A stretch of DNA of 8,521 nt from Terriglobia bacterium (GTDB lineage Bacteria; Acidobacteriota; Terriglobia; UBA7540): contig JASHYZ010000692.1 in the NCBI GenBank assembly GCA_030042795.1, positions 1 through 8,521 on the forward strand. The letters run 5' to 3'. Made by a program: the position numbers and the translations under genes. The notes beneath the pieces are model-generated. The model saw only the letters and a program-made list of their open reading frames with translations. It had not been told where the DNA came from and did no database searches. Shown in pieces: positions 1-6,840 of this stretch (within the stretch, counting starts at the first letter, position 1; the number at the start of each line of letters is the position of its first letter).

Positions 1-1610
1 TCGTATTTACCACGCAGAAGATTGTTCAAGTCCAGGAGCTTGCCCCGCTTGCGTTCCCACCCCATCCAGGCGCCTTCGGATTCGTTGAATACGGGATAGC
101 GATGGAAGAGCAAGAATCCGCCCTTGCCTTGGTGGCGATAGCGCTCATTGAGCTCGCGAACCAGCCGGGAGCCAAGCTCCAGCAAGTTCGCCTTCTCGCT
201 TTGGGGCTGCTCAGAGTCCGGCTCATCCGTGAGCAGAGCGAAGTGCAGATGGGTGTCGCGATTGCCGAGATAACGGATTTCGAGTTCACGAACCAGTTCG
301 CGCACCTGGTCTTCGCTGATCAATAGTGTAGGGATCGCGACGATCGTCGCACAATCCGCAGGAATGCCCTCGGAAAAATCGAGCTTAGGAATCAGCCGCA
401 CCGGGACCAGGAAGGCGCTCAGTCGATTGATCACCCCGATGGCCGACTCGCTCGCCGGCAGCAGGAGAAGCAGCAGGGCGGCAAACAGCGGCACTCCTAC
501 CCGCAGACCGCTCAGGGCGAAGGCCATGATGCCGAAAGCGACAAGTTCGATTCCTAACAGAAAAAAGGCCTCGGGCGTTTCCAGAATCGTATCGCTCACC
601 TGTTTCAGCGCGGGTGCGCGGTAGTTGACGAGGGCTTCGAGGGCTTTCCGGCCTTCGTCGATGAGGTAGTAGCCCACGTGGCCGCGGCGCTGTGCAGCGC
701 GAAATCCTGGCCGCCACTTCCGGTGAGCTGCGGCGGCTAGTGATACGGCCAGTTGGGCCACTTCGGTTTCTTCGGCTCGCGAGTGGGCCGCCAGTTCCTG
801 CACGGCATCGCAGTAATACTCGCGACTGACAACCTCCATGGCGGCGTATGCTCCTGCCGGGTCCCTGCTCAGGATCGCGTGCGTTCTGCTCAGTTGCTCG
901 AAGAAGTTCTTGCCCTCGTTCTGATTGATGTTAATCAAGCTGACCATCAGCACCCTCAGGCGGGCGTCGGAGATTTCGGGCTGCGTGTGGCTGCGAAGAG
1001 CAGCGGTCAGTGAGCGCGCCCCTTCCGCAATCTGCTCCAACACAACCATCGTGGCCATGGAATTGAGGGCCCAGATCTCTGCAATCTCAAACGGAAGGGC
1101 TTCCTGGGCCGCGTCCACATACGTAATGAAGTCCGTTTCCGAATACTCGAAGGAGACTACCTGAAGGAAAGCCGCCGCCGCCACATAAGGCAGAGGTAGA
1201 TTCGCCTCCCCTTGAACACCGGACCTCACGCTTCTGGGCAGATACTTTGCGTGCAGGGTTTGATGTGCATCGCGAGCAGCGGCGCGCATCAGGCGCGCGT
1301 GGTCGGTGAACCGCCGAACTGCATCGGGTAGCGGATTGGTTCCTTGCTGAGCGCGCGCGATTTCCTTTAGGGCTTCTTCAATTTCGGCTACAGCCTGACG
1401 CAGTCTGCGAGATAGGGCTTTGCATGCCCTTCTGGCGCCCTTGGGGCTCAGATGCCAGGCCCGCGCTTCCTTCTGCGCCGCCTCGCGCAGCCGGGCCTCA
1501 CGGCCACTGAATTGACCAAACGAACCTCCGGCTTGGTCTTCAGGAACAAAGGGCAGGGGCGCAGCGGGTGCTTGGGAGCCTAGCTGTGTCTCGGAGGTGG
1601 GTTGATCCAT
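1..1610 (-). CDS. NdvB/ChvB-like beta-1,2-glucan synthase (GT84 type), N-terminal 536 codons, runs off left edge
   Basis: Reading the minus strand from the ATG at 1610 gives an open frame with no stop to the window edge. Residues 1-348 are mostly helical and soluble-looking. Two hydrophobic segments follow (about 349-369, starting FFLLGIELVAFGIMAF, and about 374-392, rich in Leu). After them come an IVAIPTLL strand near 424, HFALLTDEPDSE near 456-467 and WMGWERKRGKLLDLNNLL at 515-532. This order, ending in the GWERKRGKL..LN.LLRG signature, is the region just before the catalytic GT84 domain of cyclic beta-1,2-glucan synthases. Those proteins are usually about 2,800 residues, with a middle Glycoamylase-like (GH189-type) domain and a C-terminal GH94 phosphorylase-like domain. 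All of that would lie left of the window. They polymerise UDP-glucose at the inner membrane. An ATG at 1619 is also in frame, but AGGTGA sits 9 bases before the 1610 ATG and touches the 1619 one, so 1610 is preferred. Family assignment is firm; cyclic versus linear product cannot be told. Confidence 0.88.
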   Translation of the reverse strand, partial: MDQPTSETQLGSQAPAAPLPFVPEDQAGGSFGQFSGREARLREAAQKEARAWHLSPKGARRACKALSRRLRQAVAEIEEALKEIARAQQGTNPLPDAVRRFTDHARLMRAAARDAHQTLHAKYLPRSVRSGVQGEANLPLPYVAAAAFLQVVSFEYSETDFITYVDAAQEALPFEIAEIWALNSMATMVVLEQIAEGARSLTAALRSHTQPEISDARLRVLMVSLININQNEGKNFFEQLSRTHAILSRDPAGAYAAMEVVSREYYCDAVQELAAHSRAEETEVAQLAVSLAAAAHRKWRPGFRAAQRRGHVGYYLIDEGRKALEALVNYRAPALKQVSDTILETPEAFFLLGIELVAFGIMAFALSGLRVGVPLFAALLLLLLPASESAIGVINRLSAFLVPVRLIPKLDFSEGIPADCATIVAIPTLLISEDQVRELVRELEIRYLGNRDTHLHFALLTDEPDSEQPQSEKANLLELGSRLVRELNERYRHQGKGGFLLFHRYPVFNESEGAWMGWERKRGKLLDLNNLLRGKY

Positions 1611-1698
1611 CGCGTTCATTCACCTGGCCCGATTCCTAGCTCGAGTGAGCCCGTTCCCCCTGCGTCGCCGCTCTCACACCACTCTGCTTTGACAAATC
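1611..1698 (-). other. Intergenic spacer between ABC exporter and glucan synthase
   Basis: These 88 bases separate the exporter stop from the synthase start on the same strand. I see no hairpin followed by a T run, only a 4-bp GCTC/GAGC inverted repeat, so read-through from the exporter gene into the synthase gene is likely. An AGGTGA ribosome-binding site lies at about 1620-1625 on the minus strand. Confidence 0.5.
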
Positions 1699-3537
1699 TC
1701 ACCGGTAACTTGATGCCTGTAATTCGAACATCTCGGAGTACCTTCCGCCCATCGCAACGAGTTCACCGTGGGGCCCTTCTTCAGCGATGCGGCCCTTTTC
1801 GAGCACTACAATGCGGTCAGCCATCTTCACGGTCGAAAACCGGTGCGAGATCAGCAGAGCCATTTTTCCAGCGGTCAATTCGGCAAAGCGCTCGAACACC
1901 TCGTGCTCGGATCGCGCGTCCAGCGCGGCGGTGGGCTCGTCAAGGATGAGAATCTGAGCATGCCGCAGGTAGGCGCGCGCCAACGCTACCTTCTGCCACT
2001 CGCCACCCGAAAGGTCCGTGCCACCCTCGAAACGGCGCCCCAGCATCTGGTCGTAACCGTAGGGAAACTTTCTGATGATGGCGTCCGCCAAGCTTTTATG
2101 CGCCGCCAGGTTGATGCTGTCCAAGTCGTTTTTTTGCGTAATATCACCGACGGCGATGTTCTCCAACGCCCTCAGGTCGTACCGCATGAAATCCTGGAAG
2201 ATGACGGCCATCTGCGCGCACAGGTCCTCCAGGTCATACTCTCGAAGGTCGATGCCATCCAAGAGAATGCTTCCGGCCGTGGGATCGTAGAGCCGCGCCA
2301 TGAGCTTCACGATGGTGGTTTTGCCCTCGCCATTTTCGCCAATCAACGCGACCCGCTCGCCGGGCTCCAGCCGGAAGTCGAGGCCGTCGAGCACCAGCTT
2401 GGAGGTTCCCGGATAAGCGAACCGGACGTTGCGAAACTCAAAGCCCTGCACGATGGGCCGTGGCGCGGGTAGCGCATTTGGCCTCGATTGCACGGTAGGC
2501 TTCACCGCCAGAAACTCGATGAGGTCTGTGAGGAAGAGGGCCTGGTCGGCGATGGCGGCGAAGGTCGAAAAGATCACTTGAAGATTGCTGCTAGCGGTCG
2601 CGATTGCGCCCGTTAGGAAGGTCAGGGTGCCTACGCTCATCTTGCCGGAGACGGTTTGGAAGATGACGTACGCGTAGCCGCCATAATATCCGATAGTCCC
2701 CACCAGCGAGAGCAGCGCCCCGGCTAGGAGCCGCCGTTTGGCCAAGGCAACATTTTGGGTGTAAACCTCGTCGGCAAGCTCGGTAAAACGGCCAGTGAGA
2801 AAGGAGCTCAACCCGAACAGCTTCAGCTCCTTCGCGCTCTCCTTGCTCGATCCCAGAACTCGCAGATAATCCATTTCGCGTTTGCTGGGAGTTTGGCGAA
2901 AGGCGAGGGTATATCCGAGCAACGCGAAGTGGCTCTCACCAAGAAAAGCCGGCACCACCGAAACTAGCAGAAGAAGTAGCAACCATGGGGAAAACAGGAG
3001 GATACTGGCCGCCAGCGAGGCCGTAGTGATCACAAGCTGCATGAGCCGCCCGATTTGCTGAATCGTTCCCAGCCTGTCCGTGGCCTGGACACGCGCTCTC
3101 TCAAGCTTGTCATGGAACACCGGATCTTCGTAGGAAGAGAGGTCCAGACGAGAGGCGTGCGACATGATGCGGACGCTGATGTGGCGGGTAAAGTCGTCTG
3201 CCAGTATCGTGTCGCAGTAGTCGATGGCCCGGCTCAGCAGCGCTCCCAGCGCCGCCAGGCCAAATTCGAGCGCTACCAACCACCAGAATCCTGGGCGCAG
3301 CGGAGAGTGTTTCGAGACGTGGGCTACGACGGCATCGATAATCAATCGCGTCACGTCGAGTGCAGCCACGGGGATGAGAGCTAGCACGACACGTAGCGCG
3401 AGACCGGTGCCCACCACGGCGGGTCCTGAGTCCCACACCATGCGCAGCACCGGCGGGATGTTTTTTAGTGCATGTAGGCGCTTGGCCCAACCATCGTGAA
3501 GGTTATGCCGGCTTGCATGCGCGTCCGGTGCCGCCAA
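1699..3537 (-). CDS. ABC exporter half-transporter (fused membrane and ATPase domains), possible glucan exporter
   Basis: This 612-residue protein has the full type I exporter layout. A membrane domain with about six segments spans residues 35-345, with clear ones near 41-62, 86-102, 166-197 and 269-293. An ATPase domain follows at about 365-605. All nucleotide-binding motifs look intact: Walker A GENGEGKTT at 400-408, Q-loop Q448, signature LSGGEWQ at 509-515, Walker B ILILDEP at 529-535, D-loop ALD at 538-540 and switch histidine H565. It would work as a homodimer or with a partner. The start is TTG at 3537, supported by AAGGA 9 bases upstream and an in-frame TAG just before; the next Met is residue 33, inside the first membrane region. 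Lying upstream of an NdvB-like synthase, it could do the job of NdvA/ChvA, the cyclic beta-1,2-glucan exporter of rhizobia and agrobacteria. It does not look especially close to NdvA, so the substrate is inferred only from position. Lipid or peptide export is the alternative. Confidence 0.93.
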   Translation of the reverse strand: MAAPDAHASRHNLHDGWAKRLHALKNIPPVLRMVWDSGPAVVGTGLALRVVLALIPVAALDVTRLIIDAVVAHVSKHSPLRPGFWWLVALEFGLAALGALLSRAIDYCDTILADDFTRHISVRIMSHASRLDLSSYEDPVFHDKLERARVQATDRLGTIQQIGRLMQLVITTASLAASILLFSPWLLLLLLVSVVPAFLGESHFALLGYTLAFRQTPSKREMDYLRVLGSSKESAKELKLFGLSSFLTGRFTELADEVYTQNVALAKRRLLAGALLSLVGTIGYYGGYAYVIFQTVSGKMSVGTLTFLTGAIATASSNLQVIFSTFAAIADQALFLTDLIEFLAVKPTVQSRPNALPAPRPIVQGFEFRNVRFAYPGTSKLVLDGLDFRLEPGERVALIGENGEGKTTIVKLMARLYDPTAGSILLDGIDLREYDLEDLCAQMAVIFQDFMRYDLRALENIAVGDITQKNDLDSINLAAHKSLADAIIRKFPYGYDQMLGRRFEGGTDLSGGEWQKVALARAYLRHAQILILDEPTAALDARSEHEVFERFAELTAGKMALLISHRFSTVKMADRIVVLEKGRIAEEGPHGELVAMGGRYSEMFELQASSYR

Positions 3538-3546
3538 GGCTAACGT

Positions 3547-3551
3547 TCCTT
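3547..3551 (-). promoter_or_regulatory. Ribosome-binding site for the TTG-started ABC exporter
   Basis: AAGGA on the minus strand lies 9 bases before the TTG at 3537-3535. It decides this non-ATG start, because no ATG or GTG is available between the upstream in-frame stop and residue 33. Confidence 0.6.
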
Positions 3552-3665
3552 TCTACCTGTCGTATCGAAGTGGAGTTGAGTGCGCAGTCAGCCGGTAGGG
3601 AAAGGCGTGCAGAATGGATGCCTAGCAACCGGGCGCACAAACCATTTATCTTGCCGGAATTAGGG

Positions 3666-3839
3666 TCAAGCGCGAAAGCGAGTAAATGCGCCCAGAGCTG
3701 CCGTCACGGCAAAGATGATCGCAGCCGCGGGACAAAAGCTGCGCGCGATGTCGGCGCAAAAGTCCGCCGCGCCCGTGAGGCAGAACAAGGCTACGATCAA
3801 TCCAAGAGCAATTACGGATGCCGCTTTCAAGGCCGTCAT
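3666..3839 (-). CDS. Small two-segment membrane protein, 57 residues
   Basis: The minus-strand ATG at 3839 has a strong GGGGAG ribosome-binding site 5 bases upstream and opens a 57-codon frame ending in TGA at 3666. The protein begins MTALKAASVIALGLIVALF. It has two hydrophobic segments (about 7-24 and 36-52) separated by the short polar stretch DFCADIARSF, with three cysteines (C20, C28, C36) and a basic FTRFRA tail. Its size, two-helix plan and small-residue-rich linker recall the DUF1328/YtjA group of tiny inner-membrane proteins, but that is resemblance only. It is the first gene of the leftward set, 128 bases ahead of the ABC exporter, so it may be co-transcribed with the exporter and glucan synthase. 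It could be an accessory subunit or a stress-type membrane peptide. I am fairly sure it is a gene and have no firm function. Confidence 0.68.
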   Translation of the reverse strand: MTALKAASVIALGLIVALFCLTGAADFCADIARSFCPAAAIIFAVTAALGAFTRFRA

Positions 3840-4099
3840 CAGATCTCCCCTTTCGCATTTCTGCGTTGGAAAATCACCTCAGGTTTGCTGCACGTGAGAG
3901 TCCACAGACGCTAGCTCTTATAAATCTGATATTTATGTCCTCGATGCTTGCTGCGACTTGTGAAAATTGTTTGATCAGCAAGTAAAGGTTGCTCGTCGAG
4001 CTGGCCGACTGCCGGATTCTGTCAGGCTTAATAAGACCTGATCTCCGATGAAATGCCCGGTCATACCTTTTGCGCCGCAAGCTTCTCTCGTGAAGAAAC
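3840..4099 (-). promoter_or_regulatory. Upstream region of the leftward operon with two inverted repeats
   Basis: This is an AT-richer non-coding stretch in front of the small membrane protein. It contains two perfect inverted repeats: ATAAAT/ATTTAT at 3920-3936 (loop of 5) and CTTGCTG/CAGCAAG at 3947-3982 (loop of 22). A promoter for the leftward genes should lie here, and a TATAAG-like -10 word is visible on the minus strand near 3918-3923. I could not find a convincing matching -35 box, so no promoter is called exactly. Overlapping minus-strand open frames here have no recognisable protein character. Confidence 0.3.
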
Positions 4100-4540
4100 T
4101 TGCAGCAACCCCTGGAAAAAGAACCCTGTAGTCGAGGCGGTGCCGACTTTGCGCAGAATCTACGCGAGATGGTTTTAAGGGGCTCAGGTTTCGCACCTCC
4201 GGTTTTCAGTAATACTCTGTATGTAAGCCGCGGCCAAGCGCATCTACAATACGCGAGGCGCAGTTGCGCCTTGGGTATCATCCTCAAGAACGTAAACTGC
4301 CCAAGCGGGAGGGGAGACGGCGACCGTCGGTACCTGCGGACTGGGGTCGTCGTGTTTACTCGGGAACGCCTACCTGACGAAGCTGACCTATTCTTCTGGG
4401 TGCAGTTCGCCTCACTCTGGGAGCGGCTTGCTGAAATCTCACATCAGCATCGATCCGAGTACCTGAGTAAAGCAAAAGCTTGCATGGAGAAGGCCCAAGT
4501 CATCAGGTCCAAGATGTTGGAAAGCGACGATACACGTTAA
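4100..4540 (+). CDS. Doubtful small ORF with a helical C-terminus
   Basis: An open frame of up to 146 codons begins with TTG at 4100, without a good ribosome-binding site, and ends in TAA. The first two thirds look unlike protein: cysteines, arginines and glycines in no pattern, and rare codons. The last 60 residues look more natural, with an aromatic stretch (LFFWVQFASLWERLAEI) and then an amphipathic lysine-rich helix (YLSKAKACMEKAQVIRSKML). An in-frame GTG at 4352, with GGGG 6 bases upstream, would give a 63-residue all-helical protein and is the likelier start if the gene is real. I do not recognise a family. It may be a remnant or a chance frame. Confidence 0.22.
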   Translation: MQQPLEKEPCSRGGADFAQNLREMVLRGSGFAPPVFSNTLYVSRGQAHLQYARRSCALGIILKNVNCPSGRGDGDRRYLRTGVVVFTRERLPDEADLFFWVQFASLWERLAEISHQHRSEYLSKAKACMEKAQVIRSKMLESDDTR

Positions 4541-4700
4541 GGTAGACCTCTCTTTATCCGCCATCAAACCGAGATACCATCCCCGACCTTTGTAAACATT
4601 GTTCCGTTTGTTCGAACGTTCGAAGTGTTCCTATACGTTCTATACCTTCACTCCGTCTCGCTTCTGATGGGTGGCGACCGGGCATGTATGGGGTTAGAAA
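4541..4700. other. Non-coding stretch with a perfect palindrome and spaced GTTC words
   Basis: No credible gene is seen here. It contains the perfect 14-bp palindrome TTCGAACGTTCGAA (4611-4624). It also has five GTTC tetramers starting at 4601, 4610, 4618, 4627 and 4637, so repeated every 8-10 bases. This could be a binding site for a dimeric regulator, but no known operator matches. Confidence 0.3.
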
Positions 4701-4857
4701 TTCAAAATGATGAATATCAAGGTTGCCCAGGCAGGGGAGGCAGGGGCCGAAGCGTGCGCTTTTCGTGACGACAGGCGACAATAACCATTGCGTTTCGTCC
4801 CTTCACGGCAGGGGTCTTCATCGGTACCTGCGCTAGCTTGATATTCATCTTCAAAAT
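4701..4857. mobile_element. MITE-like element of 141 bp with terminal inverted repeats and 8-bp target duplication
   Basis: The element spans 4709-4849. Its left end reads GATGAATATCAAG (4709-4721) and its right end is the exact complement, CTTGATATTCATC (4837-4849). The similarity continues inwards, giving about 21 matches over 25 positions. Directly outside each end is the same 8-bp word, TTCAAAAT (4701-4708 and 4850-4857), in direct orientation, as expected for a duplicated target site. The interior of roughly 90 bases encodes no protein and holds three GCAGGGG words (4731, 4740, 4808). This fits a non-autonomous element moved in trans by a transposase that makes 8-bp duplications. Several insertion-sequence families do so, and the ends match none that I recognise. 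The duplication is still perfect, suggesting a fairly recent insertion. The boundaries are read directly; mobility is inferred. Confidence 0.72.
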
Positions 4858-5080
4858 ATTTACGAACAAACCTGTCAACTGATTGAAAATAGGATCGTTA
4901 GATCCAGCAAGGTAAGCGCAGAAAGAAACAAAAATGACATGAAACGCCCTATGAGCTATGGCAGCACCTAAGGATGTTACGCTAGGGCCTTTACGTGCAG
5001 ACGGAGCATTGCCATCTCACGATCCCTATGCGGGCAAGCTCGGGATCAGTGGCATCTTACTAACTTGAGGCCAGATTAGG
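4858..5080 (+). promoter_or_regulatory. Leader region of the secreted hydrolase gene with inverted repeats
   Basis: This non-coding stretch contains three inverted repeats. GGATC/GATCC sits near 4892-4905. GCCCTA (4946-4951) pairs with TAGGGC (4983-4988). GATCCC (5021-5026) pairs with GGGATC (5042-5047) and is extended outwards by TGCCA/TGGCA, giving an interrupted stem at about 5015-5055. The last one ends about 25 bases before the first ATG of the downstream gene. It could be a structured 5' untranslated region or an operator. No known riboswitch class is recognised, and no clear -35/-10 pair was found. Confidence 0.3.
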
Positions 5081-6793
5081 ATGGAATCTGAACAGAGGTG
5101 TCAGATTTTCAGAGGCTTAAGCATAATAAAGGGCGGAACGAACTCAGCCCTGGGAGAAGCTCAGGATAATCAAGTTCCGACCTCGAAGCTCCCAGCCCTG
5201 AAGGGGCGCCGCAGCAGTTACGTTCGTCAGTTCCACTCCCTAAAAGGCGCTTGGGCTTCGCTCGCTTGTTTGGCACGCCGCTTTATTATCGCCTGCCTGT
5301 GCCTCGTCCTACACGGGAGTTCAGTTGCCAGCGGATTTGCAGCCCAAACTGCCGGTCTGCAGCCAGCCGGCGCTCAAGCTCTGTCACCACTGGATATTGA
5401 CCTGCTCGATGACATTGAGCGGCGCTCCTTCCGCTATTTCTGGGATCAAGCTAACCCTCGAACCGGCCTCGTTCTTGACCGGGTGAGGTCTGACGGCAAG
5501 CCGGACGAGCCCTGGCATCAAAATGTGGCCAGCATCGCCGCCACCGGCTTTGGTTTGACGGCCATTTGTATTGCGGCGCAACATCGCTGGATCAGCCGTG
5601 ATACCGCTCGGGCACGTATTCTCACCACGCTGCGCTTCTTCGCCAGCCAGGCGCCCCAGGTTCACGGCTGGTTCTACCACTTCATGGATTCTTCCAGCGG
5701 CCAGCGCGTATGGAACAGTGAAATCTCCTCCATTGATACAGCCTTGTTGCTCTCGGGCATCCTTACCGCCCGCCGCGCGTTCGGCGATGACTCCGAAATT
5801 ATGACGCTGGCCACGCTGATTTATAACCGCGTGAACTTTCAGTGGATGCTCGACGGCAGCCGCGACGTGCTCCGCCATGGCTGGAGGCCGGAGACCGGTT
5901 TCCTCAAGTACGACTGGGACAGCTACAGTGAGTTGATGATCCTCTATGTGCTAGCGATTGGCTCTCCCACTCACCCCATCTCCCCGAGTTCCTGGTACAA
6001 CTGGAAGCTGCCGGTGGTGCAGCAGGATAACTACACTTATGTGGGTGGCGGCCCACTTTTCACCCAGCAATACTCTCAGGCTTACGTGGACCTGCGAGAC
6101 CGCACCCAGGTGCAGCTCGCGCCTACGAATACGTACGTTCCCAGTGTCAACTACTTTGCCAACGCGGTTGCGGCCACCCGCGCCCAACAGGCCATGGCGG
6201 TGGCGCTCTCGCGCAAGTTCCCGGGTTATTCGTCGGAAATCTGGGGCATCACAGCTTCGGAAAGCGTCAAGGGTTACCTGTCTTGGGGCGGGTCGTCCAA
6301 CGACCCGCGAATTGACGGCACGGTAGTGCCGAGCGCGGCAGGGGGCTCTTTGATGTTCGCGCCGGACATCTGCATTCCAGCCTTGCGGTCGATGCTGGTG
6401 AAGTACGGCAAGCAGATTTACGGACCCTACGGTTTCGCCGACGCTTTCAACCCCACCACAGGATGGGTGAGCCCTTGGGTGCTGGGCATCGACGCCGGAA
6501 TTACGCTGCTGAGCTCCGAGAATCTGCGAACCGGCGCAGTTTGGCGCTGGTTTATGGCGAACCCGGAAGTGGACCACGCTTTGGACCTGGTGGGCCTGCT
6601 CTCGGAGCCGTCGGCCAACGATGAGATGGCGCGCGCCGGCCGGCACCCCAAAATGCCGGGCCCTGATGATGCGCCGAAGCCGCCGGGCTCACCCGACAAT
6701 CCTATCATTTTGGATCTTAGCCCACCGCCGCCCAACCCGGCCTGGGCCCTGCCGCAGTATACGCTTCAGGGGTCGGGCGGACCCCAGCATTAG
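5081..6793 (+). CDS. Secreted Glycoamylase-family (GH144-like) glucan hydrolase
   Basis: The longest frame has 570 codons. Family hallmarks start at DLLDDIERRSFRYFWDQ (108-122) and continue with SIAATGFGLTAICI (151-164), SSIDTALLLSGIL (216-228) and FLKYDWDSYSELMILYVL (274-291). GSPTHPI (294-300), PLFTQQYSQAYVDLR (325-339), YGFADAFNPTTGWVSPW (450-466) and LGIDAGITLL (468-477) follow. These define the Glycoamylase domain (PF10091), an (alpha/alpha)6-barrel group that includes GH144 endo-beta-1,2-glucanases and the middle domain of NdvB-type synthases. The likely role is cleavage or trimming of beta-1,2-glucan outside the cytoplasm. The start is uncertain. Met1 at 5081 (GAGG 10 bases upstream) puts some 63 atypical residues, with AGG/AGA/ATA codons, ahead of a signal peptide. 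An in-frame TTG at 5270 yields a textbook signal peptide, MARRFIIACLCLVLHGSSVA, but has a poor ribosome-binding site. The tail from about 515 is proline-rich and outside the domain. Domain assignment is firm; the substrate is inferred. Confidence 0.9.
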   Translation: MESEQRCQIFRGLSIIKGGTNSALGEAQDNQVPTSKLPALKGRRSSYVRQFHSLKGAWASLACLARRFIIACLCLVLHGSSVASGFAAQTAGLQPAGAQALSPLDIDLLDDIERRSFRYFWDQANPRTGLVLDRVRSDGKPDEPWHQNVASIAATGFGLTAICIAAQHRWISRDTARARILTTLRFFASQAPQVHGWFYHFMDSSSGQRVWNSEISSIDTALLLSGILTARRAFGDDSEIMTLATLIYNRVNFQWMLDGSRDVLRHGWRPETGFLKYDWDSYSELMILYVLAIGSPTHPISPSSWYNWKLPVVQQDNYTYVGGGPLFTQQYSQAYVDLRDRTQVQLAPTNTYVPSVNYFANAVAATRAQQAMAVALSRKFPGYSSEIWGITASESVKGYLSWGGSSNDPRIDGTVVPSAAGGSLMFAPDICIPALRSMLVKYGKQIYGPYGFADAFNPTTGWVSPWVLGIDAGITLLSSENLRTGAVWRWFMANPEVDHALDLVGLLSEPSANDEMARAGRHPKMPGPDDAPKPPGSPDNPIILDLSPPPPNPAWALPQYTLQGSGGPQH

Positions 6794-6840
6794 TGTTCCG
6801 TCCCGCGCAATACTTGACAACTGTCGTCACGCCCCATTGC

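Noticed and set aside
1..1164. Many short open frames on both strands over the left edge
   Set aside because: They are shadows of the long minus-strand glucan synthase frame, whose residues match a known family continuously from 1610 to the edge.
1768..2472. 234-codon plus-strand open frame
   Set aside because: It lies wholly inside the ABC exporter gene on the opposite strand, and its sequence has no protein-like pattern.
3874..4287. 137-codon minus-strand open frame upstream of the small membrane protein
   Set aside because: It has no recognisable domain and overlaps the likely promoter and the inverted repeats, so it is probably a chance frame.
4611..4624. LexA (SOS) operator
   Set aside because: The palindrome has GAAC and GTTC directly joined, without the 4-base spacer of the CGAAC-N4-GTTCG box, and no SOS gene is adjacent.
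4601..4640. CRISPR-like repeat array
   Set aside because: The repeated unit is only GTTC with 4-6 base gaps; there are no long repeats, no spacers and no cas genes.
4839..4867. Outward promoter at the right end of the MITE-like element (TTGATA as a -35 box)
   Set aside because: The -10 position 17 bases later reads TACGAA, too poor a match to call a promoter.
4890..5056. c-di-GMP (GEMM) riboswitch, suggested by ATGGCAGC and GTTAC words
   Set aside because: The conserved GGCAAA and CGCAAAGCC parts and the paired helices of the motif are not present.
5951..6646. 231-codon minus-strand open frame
   Set aside because: It is antisense to the well-conserved Glycoamylase domain; arginine- and histidine-rich composition is typical of a GC-rich shadow.
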